Assembly (NCBI RefSeq): GCF_001014975.1
Contig: NZ_BBXA01000030.1
Span: forward strand, 451,501 to 515,500
Direction of reading: 5' to 3'
DNA length: 64,000 bases
Origin: Novosphingobium sp. MD-1
GTDB lineage: Bacteria; Pseudomonadota; Alphaproteobacteria; Sphingomonadales; Sphingomonadaceae
In this document: positions 34,213 to 45,589 of the stretch, piece after piece
How the letters are laid out: the number at the start of each line of letters is the position of its first letter
Position numbering within the stretch: the first letter of the stretch is position 1
Notes under the pieces: model-generated
What the model was told of the DNA's origin: nothing
Database searches by the model: none
What the model saw: only the letters and a program-made list of their open reading frames with translations
Position numbers and translations under genes: made by a program

Positions 34213-34294
34213 GCCCACCCCCAACCCCTCCCGCTTGCGGGAGGGGAGCAAGACTTGCGTCGCCGCAGGCGGCGTCAGTCGCAGCGGGGTGGGC
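34213..34294. repeat. intergenic inverted-repeat block, likely bidirectional terminator
   Basis: An outer stem pairs 34213-34221 (GCCCACCCC) with 34286-34294 (GGGGTGGGC). Inside are two perfect hairpins: 34225-34234 with 34237-34246 (10 bp, loop TT) and 34261-34266 with 34269-34274 (loop AG). It fills the convergent gap between dedA and accC. Blocks of this type are repeated in many bacterial genomes and may end transcription from both sides. Confidence 0.6.
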
Positions 34295-34320
34295 TTCCCC
34301 ACTCCGCACTTGCAAACGAT

Positions 34321-35667
34321 TCAGGCGTCCTTCGCCAGCCAGTCTTCCAGCCACTTGATCGTATAATCGCCGCTGAGGAAGTCAGGATCGGTCAGCAGCT
34401 TCTGGTGCAAAGGGATCGAGGTCTTGACGCCATCGATCACCATTTCCTCCAGCGCGCGCTTCAGGCGCATGATGCAGCCTTCGCGCGTGCGGCCATAGAC
34501 GATCAGCTTTGCGATCATCGAATCATAGTACGGCGGGATGCGATAGCCGGCATAGAGCCCCGAATCGACGCGCACATGCATGCCACCGGCCGCGTGATAG
34601 GTCTTCACCAGGCCGGGCGAGGGCGCGAACGTGAACGGGTCTTCCGCATTGATGCGGCACTCGATCGCGTGGCCCTTGAACTCAATGTCCTCCTGCGCGA
34701 CCGACAGCGGCCGCCCTTCGGCGATGCGGATCTGTTCGCGCACCAGGTCGACGCCGGTGATCGCTTCGGTCACCGGATGTTCCACCTGCAGGCGGGTGTT
34801 CATCTCGATGAAATAGAACTCGCCGTTTTCCCACAGGAACTCGATGGTGCCCGCGCCGCGATAGCCCATGTCGGCCATGGCGCGCGCGACCACGCCGCCC
34901 ATGCGCGCGCGCTCCTCGGCCGAGATGACGGGCGAGGGCGCTTCTTCGAGCACTTTCTGGTGGCGGCGCTGGAGCGAGCAGTCGCGCTCGCCCAAGTGGA
35001 TGGCGTTGCCGTTACCGTCGCCGAATATCTGGAATTCGATGTGGCGCGGGTTGCCGAGATACTTCTCGATATAGACCGTGGCATCGCCGAACGCGGCTTT
35101 CGCCTCGCTGCCGGCCTGCTGCATCAGCGTTTCGAGTTGGCCGGCGCTGTTGCACACCTTCATGCCGCGTCCGCCGCCGCCCGATGCTGCCTTGATGATC
35201 ACCGGATAGCCGATCGCCTCGGCAATCCTACGCGCTTCCTCCACTTCGGAGACGGCGCCATCCGATCCCGGAACCAGCGGCAGGCCCAGCGCGCCGGCGG
35301 TGCGCTTGGCTTCCACCTTGTCGCCCATCGTGCGGATATGTTCGGGCTTGGGGCCGATCCAGGTGATGCCGTGGGCTTCCACGATATCGGCGAACTTGGC
35401 GTTCTCCGAGAGGAAGCCATAGCCCGGATGGATCGCGTCGGCCTGGGTAATCTCCGCCGCCGAAATGATCGCGGCGACGTTCAGATAGCTGTCGCGCGCG
35501 GGCGGCGGGCCGATGCAGACCGCGTGATCGGCCAGGCGCACGTGCATCGCATCGGCATCGGCGGTGGAATGCACCGCGACCGTTTCGATCCCCATCTCGT
35601 GCGCGGCACGGTGGATGCGCAGGGCGATTTCGCCGCGATTGGCGATCAGCAGGCGTTTGATGGCCAT
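34321..35667 (-). CDS. accC: acetyl-CoA carboxylase, biotin carboxylase subunit
   Basis: A 448-residue ATP-grasp enzyme that carboxylates the biotin on AccB in fatty-acid synthesis. Visible are the N-terminal [34 protein letters not shown], the glycine-rich lid [23 protein letters not shown] and the active-site [18 protein letters not shown]. It follows accB by 13 bp and forms an operon with it. Confidence 0.95.
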   Translation of the reverse strand: MAIKRLLIANRGEIALRIHRAAHEMGIETVAVHSTADADAMHVRLADHAVCIGPPPARDSYLNVAAIISAAEITQADAIHPGYGFLSENAKFADIVEAHGITWIGPKPEHIRTMGDKVEAKRTAGALGLPLVPGSDGAVSEVEEARRIAEAIGYPVIIKAASGGGGRGMKVCNSAGQLETLMQQAGSEAKAAFGDATVYIEKYLGNPRHIEFQIFGDGNGNAIHLGERDCSLQRRHQKVLEEAPSPVISAEERARMGGVVARAMADMGYRGAGTIEFLWENGEFYFIEMNTRLQVEHPVTEAITGVDLVREQIRIAEGRPLSVAQEDIEFKGHAIECRINAEDPFTFAPSPGLVKTYHAAGGMHVRVDSGLYAGYRIPPYYDSMIAKLIVYGRTREGCIMRLKRALEEMVIDGVKTSIPLHQKLLTDPDFLSGDYTIKWLEDWLAKDA

Positions 35668-35680
35668 GGACGCTGGCGCC

Positions 35681-36166
35681 TCAGCCGATCACGACCAGCG
35701 GCTGGTCGTATTCGACCGGCTGCGCGTTTTCGACGAGGATCGCCTTTACCGTGCCGGCGGCGGGCGCGGTGATCGCGTTCATCACCTTCATCGCTTCGAC
35801 GATCAGCAGCGTTTCGCCGGCCTTCACGGTCTGGCCCAGGCTGATGAAAGCGGGAGCGGTGGGGTCGGGCGAGAGATAGACCGTGCCCACCATCGGCGAT
35901 TTCACGGCATTGGCGTGATCCTCGGCAGGTTGCGCTGTTGCGGGCGCGGCCGCCGGAGCAGCGGCGGCAACGGGCGCCGGAGCGGCGACGGCAACGGTCT
36001 GCGCCACCGGCGCCGCCGTCAGCGTGCGCGCGACGCGGATCTTGCGTTCGCCATCCTCGACTTCGATTTCGCTGAGCCCGGTTTCGGCAAGCAGCTCCGC
36101 CAGTTCACGCACAAGCGTGCTGTCGATTGCCATTCCTTCGGCCTTTTCGCCGCGGTCGTGCCCCAT
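35681..36166 (-). CDS. accB: acetyl-CoA carboxylase biotin carboxyl carrier protein
   Basis: A 161-residue carrier: an N-terminal helical region (residues 15-50), an Ala/Pro/Val-rich flexible linker (about 51-83), and the C-terminal biotinyl domain with the biotinylated Lys127 in EAMKVMN. The thumb loop typical of AccB is partly present ([14 protein letters not shown]). The start may be 36166 or the internal ATG at 36133, which is preceded by GAAGG. It lies upstream of accC and downstream of aroQ, the usual order. Confidence 0.92.
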   Translation of the reverse strand: MGHDRGEKAEGMAIDSTLVRELAELLAETGLSEIEVEDGERKIRVARTLTAAPVAQTVAVAAPAPVAAAAPAAAPATAQPAEDHANAVKSPMVGTVYLSPDPTAPAFISLGQTVKAGETLLIVEAMKVMNAITAPAAGTVKAILVENAQPVEYDQPLVVIG

Positions 36167-36305
36167 TTTAATCCTCGCGGGTGGTCATACTGGCTGGCCG
36201 CCATGCCTTCAGCCGGCGGCGCTGGCAAGGGGGGGATGGGGTGGGAATGCCCGCGAGGGTGGAAAACAGGCGCTTTCGCCGCTTTTTCGCGCCTACGGGA
36301 AGCCG

Positions 36306-36743
36306 TCAGAGCGCGGCGGCGGCGTCCAGCGCCAGAATGTAGCTGCGCGCGCCGAACCCGGCGATGGTGCCCTTGGCGGCCATCCCGACGTAGCTCTTGT
36401 GGCGGAATGCTTCGCGGGTGTGGGGGTTGGACAGGTGGACTTCGATCACCGGCGTCCGGATTCCCTTGATCGCATCGTGCAGCGCGACCGAGGTGTGGGT
36501 ATAGGCGCCGGCGTTCAGCAGCACGGCCTTTGCCCCCACGGCCTGCGCTTCGTGCAGCCAGTCGACCAGGTGACCTTCGTGATTCGACTGGCGCATGTCG
36601 ATGTCGAGGCCGAGCTTCTGCGCGTGGTCTTCCAGCATGCCGGCAATGTCGTCCAGCGTCTGCGTTCCATAGATTTCCGGCTCGCGCAGGCCAAGCAGGT
36701 TGAGGTTCGGTCCATTGAGGACGAAGACGGTCTTGTCTGACAT
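36306..36743 (-). CDS. aroQ: type II 3-dehydroquinate dehydratase
   Basis: A 145-residue enzyme of the shikimate pathway that converts 3-dehydroquinate to 3-dehydroshikimate. The family segments are FVLNGPNLNLLGLREPEIYG with the catalytic Tyr in the YG that follows the Arg loop, QSNHEGHLVDWLHEA, LNAGAYTHTSVALHDAI and EVHLSNPHTREAFRHKSYV with the catalytic His. It precedes accB by about 140 bp, a gap in which I see nothing else. Confidence 0.94.
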   Translation of the reverse strand: MSDKTVFVLNGPNLNLLGLREPEIYGTQTLDDIAGMLEDHAQKLGLDIDMRQSNHEGHLVDWLHEAQAVGAKAVLLNAGAYTHTSVALHDAIKGIRTPVIEVHLSNPHTREAFRHKSYVGMAAKGTIAGFGARSYILALDAAAAL

Positions 36744-36850
36744 GGTGGCGTGTTCCCGGTGCGTGTGGCCGCCGCGCCGTGATAGTGCCGCCGCCGCCAT
36801 GCGCAAGTGGCCGCGCGAATCCCCGGAAGAAACCCGCGCGGTCCATCTCT

Positions 36851-37264
36851 TTACCGGTCTATGCCCTTGGCCTTGCCCCACTGGCGCGCCGCCGTGTAGC
36901 CGAGATAGCCGGTGCCGAAGAGCGCATAGAGCGGCTCGGGCAGGCCATTGAGATAGGCGGTGATACCGGCGGCGATGTCGCGCGCCGCTTCGGGCCGCGC
37001 CGCAGCGATCAGGCCCATCGGCAGCGACCACAGGATCATGATGTACATGACGTAGAGGAAGCCGGGGCGGGCGCGGCTGGTCCATGGATCGGTAGATCCC
37101 ACTTCGGCGAGGATGGCCGACATTTGCGTGCGGATCTGCTCGAGTTCCTGCGTGCCTTGCAGCCTCAACAGTTCCAGCTTGGCGCGGTCGCGGGCTTCCT
37201 TGTCGGGAATGATGCGATCGATGATCGAGGAGATGGGGGAAATCAGGGCGTCGAGGAGGGGCAT
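36851..37264 (-). CDS. holin-like small membrane protein (holin of 3TMs family)
   Basis: A 137-residue protein. An amphipathic N-terminal region (LISPISSIIDRIIPDKEARD) and a charged helix (LELLRLQGTQELEQI) lead to two clear membrane segments near residues 70-92 and 110-128, followed by a basic tail. This is the layout of the phage-type holin family. No endolysin, portal or other phage gene is adjacent, so it is an orphan. The start at 37264 follows GGAGGGG; the longer frame upstream is unlike the family. Confidence 0.7.
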   Translation of the reverse strand: MPLLDALISPISSIIDRIIPDKEARDRAKLELLRLQGTQELEQIRTQMSAILAEVGSTDPWTSRARPGFLYVMYIMILWSLPMGLIAAARPEAARDIAAGITAYLNGLPEPLYALFGTGYLGYTAARQWGKAKGIDR

Positions 37265-37417
37265 GGGAGCGTCCTTGTTGCGGCAGGACGCGGGACAGTA
37301 ACCGTATCGGTTCATGTAGGAAACCAAAGTATGATTGCTCAGGCGCTCGACATGATGTGAGATACAGAAATCGCACTGAGCGATCATTGTGACAATTTAA
37401 ATCGCTTTGATAAATGA

Positions 37418-39658
<2,241 letters not shown>

Positions 39659-39684
39659 TAGGGATCGAACGGCCAAAACAAGCG

Positions 39685-39720
39685 CGCCGCCTGCGGGGTT
39701 CCGTGGGCGGCGTGTTTCGT
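39685..39720 (+). terminator. stem-loop terminator after katG
   Basis: CGCCGCC (39685-39691) pairs with GGCGGCG (39706-39712) across a 14-base loop, and a short T-rich stretch follows (TGTTTCGTT). It lies 27 bp after the katG stop and before the convergent tRNA gene. Confidence 0.6.
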
Positions 39721-39742
39721 TGTGCGTTGTTGTTGGAAATAT

Positions 39743-39819
39743 TGGTCGGGACGAGAGGATTCGAACCTCCGACCCCCACACCCCCAGTGTGATGCGCTAC
39801 CAGGCTGCGCTACGTCCCG
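39743..39819 (-). tRNA. tRNA-Pro (GGG)
   Basis: A complete 77-base tRNA on the minus strand. The acceptor CGGGACG pairs with CGTCCCG, followed by discriminator A and an encoded CCA. The D arm is GCGC-loop-GCGC, the anticodon loop CTGGGGG gives anticodon GGG, and the T arm is GGAGG-TTCGAAT-CCTCT. All stems close, with one G-T pair at the anticodon stem base. Confidence 0.95.
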
Positions 39820-40052
39820 ACCGGAGCGCGCCCTATAGGCAGGTCACTTGCGGATGGCAAGCGGCATGGTGCGCTTTGGGCGGAGACGATTTTTCGTCTC
39901 CGAAAGTGCCGCCGGAAGGGGTGCCGTTTGCCTTGCGTGGCCCAAGCTGCTAGGCGGCCGGGCCATATTTTTGCGCAATCTTTCCGGGCGGGCACACCGC
40001 TTTCCGTCCGGGCGGGTTGCAATGCCTTTCCACCGATCCCAAGAACGGTTCC

Positions 40053-40385
40053 ATGATGCTGACATTCCTTTCCGCCGCCGCACCCGCCGCCACCCAGGAG
40101 CCGCCGCAGTGGCTTTCGTTCCTGCCGCTGGTCGGCATGGCGTTCATTTTCTGGTTCCTGATCCTGCGGCCGCAGATGCGCCAGCAGAAGGCGCACAAGG
40201 AAAAGATCGCCGCCATGAAGAAGGGGGACATGGTCGTCACCGCCGGGGGGCTGGTCGGCAAGGTCATCAAGCTGGACGATCACTATGCCGAACTGGAACT
40301 TGGCCCCAACGTGCGCGTCAAGGCGGTGCGTTCGACGATCGGTGACATCGTTCCGCCCGGCGGGACGGCTCCGGCCAACGACTGA
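40053..40385 (+). CDS. yajC: preprotein translocase subunit YajC
   Basis: A 110-residue protein that joins SecDF in the accessory translocon. One membrane helix (about residues 22-40: FLPLVGMAFIFWFLILRPQ) is followed by the family motif RPQMRQQKAHKEKIAAMKKGD and a small cytoplasmic domain (VTAGGLVGKVIKL). The start is one of two adjacent ATGs at 40053 and 40056. secD begins 32 bp downstream. The 230-bp gap between tRNA-Pro and this gene shows nothing else. Confidence 0.92.
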   Translation: MMLTFLSAAAPAATQEPPQWLSFLPLVGMAFIFWFLILRPQMRQQKAHKEKIAAMKKGDMVVTAGGLVGKVIKLDDHYAELELGPNVRVKAVRSTIGDIVPPGGTAPAND

Positions 40386-40417
40386 TCCCATCGGCTAGAC
40401 GAAAAGAACCTGTTCTC

Positions 40418-42010
40418 ATGCTCGATTTCCCGCGCTGGAAGGTACTGTGGCTCTGGGCGCTGACGATCGTCGGCATGCTGGCCGCCGTGCCTTCGCTGAC
40501 CGCCACGGCGGGCCTCAACTGGCCGTCCGTACTGCCGGAGCCGAAGATCAACCTCGGTCTCGACCTGGCCGGCGGCAGCCACATCCTGCTCGAAGCCGAT
40601 CCGTCGCAAGTGCGCCAGCAGCGCATCGAAGCGATGGAGGAAAGCGTCCGCAACAAGCTGCGCCAGTCCGGTGATATCCGCATCAGCGACATCTCCAACC
40701 GCGATGGCGCGCTGACGTTCGTGGTGGCCGACCCGACCAAGGTGGACGCGGTGCGCGAGGCGGTGCTGCCGCTGACCAGCGGCGCGGGGCTTACCGGCCA
40801 GCGCGACTGGAAGATCGACGTCGTCGACGGCAACCGCTTCGTGCTGACGCCGTCGCAGGAAGGCATCGACCAGGCGGTGACGCAGGCGATGGACACGGCG
40901 GTTGAAGTGGTGCGCAAGCGCATCGACGCGCTGGGCACCAAGGAGCCGACGATCATCCGCCAGGGCGCCAACCGCATCGTGGTGCAGGTGCCGGGGCTGC
41001 AGGACCCGCAGGCGCTCAAGAACCTGCTGGGCCAGACCGCCAAGCTCGAATTCAAGCTGGTGGATACCAGCGCGCTGCCTTCGGACGTGGCGCGCGGCAT
41101 CGCCCCTCCGGGCAGCGAGATCGTACCCTATCAGGACCCCAAGCTGGGCGCGATCGCAGTCAAGCGGCTGGGCGGCATTCGCGGCGACCAGCTGACCAAC
41201 GCGCAGCAGACCAACAGCCAGCAGACCAACGAACCGGTCGTCAACATCACGTTCAATTCGGACGGCGGCGAAAAGTTCGCCAAGCTGACCACGCAGAACG
41301 TCAACAAGCCCTTCGCCATCATCCTGGACGGCAAGGTCCTGTCCGCGCCCAACATCAACGAGCCGATCCTGGGCGGCAGTGCCGTCATTTCTGGCCGGTT
41401 CACCACGGAAAGCGCCAACCAGCTCGCCATCGCGCTGCGCTCGGGCGCGCTGCCGGTGGACCTCAAGGTGGTGGAAGAGCGGACCGTGGGGCCGGACCTT
41501 GGCGCGGATTCGATCCGCAAGGGCATGATCGCCATGCTCGTCGGCACCGGCGCGCTGATGGCCTTCATCCTCATCACCTACGGCCGTTTCGGGGTTTACG
41601 CGAACCTGGCGCTGGTCGTGAACGTGCTGATGATCCTGGGCATCATGGGCATCGTCGGCACCACGCTGACCCTGCCCGGCATCGCCGGCTTCGTGCTGAC
41701 CATCGGCGCGGCGGTGGACGCCAACGTGCTGATCAACGAACGCATCCGCGAGGAACGTCATCGTGGCCGGCGCGTGGTGCAGGCGGTGGAGATGGGCTAC
41801 AAGGAAGCGAGCCGCGCGATCTTCGACGCCAATATCACCAATGTCATCGCCGCGGTGCTGATGTTCGCGTTCGGCACCGGCCCGGTGCGCGGCTTCGCCG
41901 TGGTGCTCATGATCGGCATCGTCACTTCGGTGTTCACCGCCGTGACCATGACCCGCATGTGGGTGGCGCAGTGGCTCCGCCGCGCGCGGCCGTCCGAACT
42001 GAGCCTGTAA
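40418..42010 (+). CDS. secD: protein translocase subunit SecD
   Basis: A 530-residue RND-like inner-membrane protein that uses the proton gradient to pull proteins through SecYEG. A first helix (about residues 8-28) is followed by the large periplasmic P1 domain, starting NLGLDLAGGSHILLEAD, and five C-terminal helices from about residue 370 with GADSIRKGMIAMLVGTGALM and the AAVDANVLINERIREE motif holding the conserved Asp. It is followed by secF after 15 bp. Confidence 0.95.
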   Translation: MLDFPRWKVLWLWALTIVGMLAAVPSLTATAGLNWPSVLPEPKINLGLDLAGGSHILLEADPSQVRQQRIEAMEESVRNKLRQSGDIRISDISNRDGALTFVVADPTKVDAVREAVLPLTSGAGLTGQRDWKIDVVDGNRFVLTPSQEGIDQAVTQAMDTAVEVVRKRIDALGTKEPTIIRQGANRIVVQVPGLQDPQALKNLLGQTAKLEFKLVDTSALPSDVARGIAPPGSEIVPYQDPKLGAIAVKRLGGIRGDQLTNAQQTNSQQTNEPVVNITFNSDGGEKFAKLTTQNVNKPFAIILDGKVLSAPNINEPILGGSAVISGRFTTESANQLAIALRSGALPVDLKVVEERTVGPDLGADSIRKGMIAMLVGTGALMAFILITYGRFGVYANLALVVNVLMILGIMGIVGTTLTLPGIAGFVLTIGAAVDANVLINERIREERHRGRRVVQAVEMGYKEASRAIFDANITNVIAAVLMFAFGTGPVRGFAVVLMIGIVTSVFTAVTMTRMWVAQWLRRARPSELSL

Positions 42011-42025
42011 GAGGAGACGAAGGAC

Positions 42026-43003
42026 ATGAAGCTCCTCAAGCTCATTCCCGACAATACCAACATCCATTTCCTGAAGTGGCGGCTGCCGTTCTACATCATC
42101 AGCCTGCTGCTGATGGCGGGATCGCTGACGCTGGTGGCGACGCGCGGCCTCAACCTGGGCGTCGATTTCGTCGGCGGCCAGATGATCCGCGTGACCTTCG
42201 AGCGCAGCGCCGAGGCGCCCGTGGCGCAGCTGCGGGGCGAGGTGGATAAACTGGGTTACGGCGAGCCGATCATCCAGCGCTACGGCAAGCCCAACGAAAT
42301 CTCGATCCGGATGAAGCTGCCCGAAGGATCGGACCACGATCCCGCGCTGTCGGACAAGATGGCCCGCACGATCACCGCCGCGATCAAGACGGCCCATGCC
42401 GATGCGCGGATCGACGGCGTCGATTCGGTTTCGGGCAAGGTTTCCAAGGAGCTTGGCTGGGACGCGTTCAAGGCGCTGGGCTTCGCCGCGCTGGCTGTGG
42501 CGGCCTACATCTGGATACGGTTCGAATGGCAGTTCGGCATCGGCGCGCTGTTCGCGCTGGTGCATGACGTGGTGCTGACGCTCGGCATGTTCGCGATCAC
42601 GCAAATGGAGTTCGACCTCAACATCGTGGCCGCGCTGCTGACACTGATCGGCTATTCGCTCAACGATACGATCGTGGTCTATGACCGTATCCGCGAGAAC
42701 ATGAAGAAATACCGCAAGATGCCGATGCCGGAACTGCTCGACCTTTCGGTCAACGAGACGCTGGCGCGTACGATCGTGACCTCGCTGTCGATGCTGATCA
42801 CGCTGGTCGCGTTGCTGCTGTTCGGGCCGGACGTGATCTTCGGCTTCACCGCGGCGATCACGCTCGGTATCTTCGTGGGTACCTACAGCTCGATCTACAT
42901 GGCCGCGCCGATCCTGATCTGGCTGAAGGTCAATCCCAAGAGCTTCATCCCCACCGAAAGCGCGCTGGAAAAGCAGGAACGCCTGGCGCGCGAGCGGGGG
43001 TGA
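42026..43003 (+). CDS. secF: protein translocase subunit SecF
   Basis: A 325-residue partner of SecD with six membrane helices. The N-terminal part contains the GLNLGVDFVGGQMIRV motif, the periplasmic loop follows, and the C-terminal block has GYSLNDTIVVYDRIRENM with the conserved Asp and Arg. A clear ribosome-binding site (AGGAGACGAAGG) precedes the ATG. Confidence 0.95.
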   Translation: MKLLKLIPDNTNIHFLKWRLPFYIISLLLMAGSLTLVATRGLNLGVDFVGGQMIRVTFERSAEAPVAQLRGEVDKLGYGEPIIQRYGKPNEISIRMKLPEGSDHDPALSDKMARTITAAIKTAHADARIDGVDSVSGKVSKELGWDAFKALGFAALAVAAYIWIRFEWQFGIGALFALVHDVVLTLGMFAITQMEFDLNIVAALLTLIGYSLNDTIVVYDRIRENMKKYRKMPMPELLDLSVNETLARTIVTSLSMLITLVALLLFGPDVIFGFTAAITLGIFVGTYSSIYMAAPILIWLKVNPKSFIPTESALEKQERLARERG

Positions 43004-43010
43004 GAAAACG

Positions 43011-43107
43011 CGTCATCCCAGCGTAAGCTGGGATCTCGGGCAACCGGGGACGGACCTCTGAAAGGTCTCCCGCAGCAGCCTGAGGTCCCAGCTTGGGCTG
43101 GGACGAC
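43011..43107. repeat. intergenic palindromic block (REP-like), three hairpins
   Basis: Three perfect hairpins lie in series: 43015-43022 with 43027-43034 (ATCCCAGC/GCTGGGAT, loop GTAA), 43053-43057 with 43063-43067, and 43085-43092 with 43097-43104 (GTCCCAGC/GCTGGGAC, loop TTGG). The outer halves of the whole block are also near-complementary. It fills the convergent gap between secF and the glycosyltransferase, and is probably a genome-wide repeat that can end transcription from both sides. Confidence 0.65.
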
Positions 43108-43130
43108 GGGGGCGGTGTTTGTGCGCGCCG

Positions 43131-44342
43131 TCAGGCTGTGGTCTGCTCCCGGACCACGCCCTCGTAAATCTCCGCCATCGCGGCCGCATTGCCGCCCCAG
43201 CTGAAGCGGGCGGCGCAGGCTGCGACGTCTTCCTGCGCGGGGGGATAGGCCAGCAGATCGCCGAGCGCGGTGGCGATGGCCACCGGATCGCGTGCGGCGA
43301 TGCGGCCAGCGGCGGGGCAGTCCACCACCTCGCGCGCGCCGCCGATGTCGGGGATGACGACCGGCGTGCCGCAGGCGAGCGCTTCGATCCAGGCATTGGC
43401 AAGGCCTTCGCGTTCCGAAGGCAGGACCATGGCGTCCGCCGCGCAAAGCAGCGTGGGCAGGGTCTCGTGATCGACCGCGCCGACGAACTGGACCCGCTCG
43501 GCCAGCTCGAGTTCGCTCGCCAGCGCCTTGAGCGCGGCCTCGTTCGCCCCGGTGCCGGCAATGACCAGGCGGACGTCCTCGGGCAGATGGGCCAGGGCGC
43601 GGATCGCCAGCGCCTGCCCCTTGATCGGGATCAGCGCGCCGACGCTGACGACGAGCCTACCGACCGACCAGATGCCGAGATCGGGAATGGCCGAGACCAG
43701 CTGCCGCGCCGCGGCGCGCGGCAGGGGCGAAAAGCGCGCGTGATCGAGGCCAGTATAATGGACGTGCATCTTGCCGGCTGGCAGGCCCAAGGCGGCCATG
43801 TCGTTGGCGAGTGCCTGCGAGACCGACAGCAGGACCGATGCCTTTTCGGCGGCCGCGCGCATCTGCCGCAGCGCGAAGGGTTTTGTGCCCCAGTAGTGGA
43901 TGTCGGACCCGCGTGCCTTGATCGCGAACGGCAGGCCCAGCGCCTCGGCCACGCGCATGGCGGCCGGACCATCGGGATAGAAGAACTGCGCGTCGACCAT
44001 GTCGAACGGCCGTTCGGCGTGGAGGCGCCGCACCATCGGCAGGATAGCGCGTGCGATCAGCAGGGGATTGATGTGGCCGGAAAGGCCGGGGATCAGCGTG
44101 AAGCGCGGATGATGCACCGTGACGGGACCGCCGGTTTCGATCAGCGGCGTTTCGGCAATGTCGGCATAGCGGGCCAGCTTGACGGGTGGCAGGCCGATGG
44201 GGTTCACCACCGTCACCTCCCAATCGCCGCGCGCGGCCAGCGCTTCCATCTGCCGCGCGACGAAGCGCCCGAAACCGGGGCGCTGGGACGAGGGGTAAAG
44301 CGTCGAAATCGAGAGCAGGCGGCGCCCGGTTGCAGGGTTCAC
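43131..44342 (-). CDS. GT4-family glycosyltransferase
   Basis: About 403 residues from a GTG at 44342 that overlaps the stop of the upstream Xre gene (GTGA). Two Rossmann domains are visible: the N-terminal LLSISTLYPSSQRPGFGRFVARQM and the C-terminal sugar-nucleotide domain with LVVSVGALIPIKGQ, VIAGTGANEAALKALA and the E-x7-E motif in PSEREGLANAWIEALACGTPVV. Such enzymes add sugars to lipids or polysaccharides on the cytoplasmic face. No other polysaccharide gene is nearby, so the acceptor is unknown. Longer upstream frames run antisense to the Xre gene and were rejected. Confidence 0.82.
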   Translation of the reverse strand: MNPATGRRLLSISTLYPSSQRPGFGRFVARQMEALAARGDWEVTVVNPIGLPPVKLARYADIAETPLIETGGPVTVHHPRFTLIPGLSGHINPLLIARAILPMVRRLHAERPFDMVDAQFFYPDGPAAMRVAEALGLPFAIKARGSDIHYWGTKPFALRQMRAAAEKASVLLSVSQALANDMAALGLPAGKMHVHYTGLDHARFSPLPRAAARQLVSAIPDLGIWSVGRLVVSVGALIPIKGQALAIRALAHLPEDVRLVIAGTGANEAALKALASELELAERVQFVGAVDHETLPTLLCAADAMVLPSEREGLANAWIEALACGTPVVIPDIGGAREVVDCPAAGRIAARDPVAIATALGDLLAYPPAQEDVAACAARFSWGGNAAAMAEIYEGVVREQTTA

Positions 44343-44911
44343 AGTTTTCGGACCAGCATTTCCGCCACGCCGATCCACGCCGGGTGGTCGATCACAACCT
44401 GCCGCTGCCCGATGCCTGGGGGCAGCAGTGCGATGCGCCCGTCGAGATGGTCGATCATCCGCCCGAAGGCGAAGCGGCCGGCAGGGCGTGGCGCAAGCAC
44501 GTCGCGGTTGAGCGCACGCGAATAATCCGCCGGATCGACCTGCCGCAGCCACACCTGATCGCCCGCCCGGTATTCGCCCAGGCCCGCATCGACAACCAGC
44601 GCCATGAGTCGCGCATCGCCGCCGAACTCGGTGGGCAGCACCGCGTCCATCGGGTGCGTCAGCGCCTCAGGTCCGCCGGCGGTGAGCCGCGCGACGACGT
44701 TGGGTATGGCGGAATGGTCCGGCTTTACCAGAAGCTGCGGATCGACATCGAGCGCGGCGCCGATCCGGTTCATCCACGTCAGCGACAAGCTGCGCATCCC
44801 GGTTTCGAGCCGGCCGATGGTTTGCGCCGTCGTCGGCGGAACGCAGCGCGCGGCCACGTCGGCCAGGGTCAGGCCTTTCTGGCGACGGATGTCGCGGATG
44901 CGGTTGATCAT
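44339..44911 (-). CDS. Xre-family regulator with S24-like C-terminal fold
   Basis: A 190-residue protein. Residues 1-60 form a Cro/CI-type helix-turn-helix (RDIRRQKGLTLADVAARC; IGRLETGMRSLSLTWMNRIG). The rest resembles the C-terminal beta fold of S24/LexA-type repressors (LGEYRAGDQVWLRQVDP), but I see no Ser-Lys catalytic pair, so self-cleavage is unlikely. It is translationally coupled to the glycosyltransferase gene downstream, and is divergent from the DUF6456 gene. Confidence 0.72.
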   Translation of the reverse strand: MINRIRDIRRQKGLTLADVAARCVPPTTAQTIGRLETGMRSLSLTWMNRIGAALDVDPQLLVKPDHSAIPNVVARLTAGGPEALTHPMDAVLPTEFGGDARLMALVVDAGLGEYRAGDQVWLRQVDPADYSRALNRDVLAPRPAGRFAFGRMIDHLDGRIALLPPGIGQRQVVIDHPAWIGVAEMLVRKL

Positions 44912-45019
44912 GGTGGTTCCATTTCTGAGAGGAACGGAAGTTGAAATTGCTTTCCTACAAAGCAGCCCCTGGGGCAAGTGCGGCGGCGTTCCCCAAATGT
45001 TCAAAGCGGAGGTGACCCG

Positions 45020-45496
45020 ATGCGCCAGGTCTTGATCGATCGTGAACTGACCAGCGAAGGCCCGCGCCGGGCAGGGCGTGGTTCCGCGGCGGCCGCGCGG
45101 CGCAGCGTGAAGGTGAATTGCGCCGAATCGCCACTGACCTGGCTCCATGCACGCGGCCATCTCAGCGACCGGCAGTTCGACGCGGGGGAGCGCCTGCGGA
45201 CCGATTGGGAGCGCGCGCAACTGGCGCCAGCCGTCACGATGCGCTGGGAACCGGTGCGTTTTGGCGGTGGCGAGCGCAACCTTTCGCCGACCGAGCGGCA
45301 GATCGCGGCGAAGGAACGCTTCGATGCGGCGATCGCCGCCGCGGGAACCGGATTGAGCGATATTCTGTGGCGGGTGGTTTGCGCCGGCGATGCCCTGGCG
45401 ATGGCGGAGAAGGCGCTGGACTGGCCTGTCCGCAGCGGTAAGCTGGTCTTGCGCATCGCGCTTGACCGTTTGGCGGACTTTTATCGCATCCGATGA
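45020..45496 (+). CDS. DUF6456 domain protein
   Basis: A 158-residue protein with the DUF6456 pattern that I know from alphaproteobacteria: NCAESPLTWLHARG followed by LSDRQFDAGERLRTDWERAQ and SDILWRVVCAGDALAMAEKALDWP. The later part is predicted helical and could bind DNA. Function is unknown. The start at 45020 was chosen for length and because it begins after the divergent Xre promoter region. Confidence 0.7.
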   Translation: MRQVLIDRELTSEGPRRAGRGSAAAARRSVKVNCAESPLTWLHARGHLSDRQFDAGERLRTDWERAQLAPAVTMRWEPVRFGGGERNLSPTERQIAAKERFDAAIAAAGTGLSDILWRVVCAGDALAMAEKALDWPVRSGKLVLRIALDRLADFYRIR

Positions 45497-45589
45497 ACGA
45501 CACAGGCGGATCGACGAACGTCATTGCGTGCTATCCCCGCGCCGTGTCAGGCCGTATCGATTGAAACCATAGTGTCGGGAAGCAGCTTC

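Noticed and set aside
43131..44552. Longer start for the glycosyltransferase (to 44552)
   Set aside because: The added N-terminus is Arg/Ala-rich antisense to the Xre gene; the GTG overlapping the Xre stop fits the family N-terminus.
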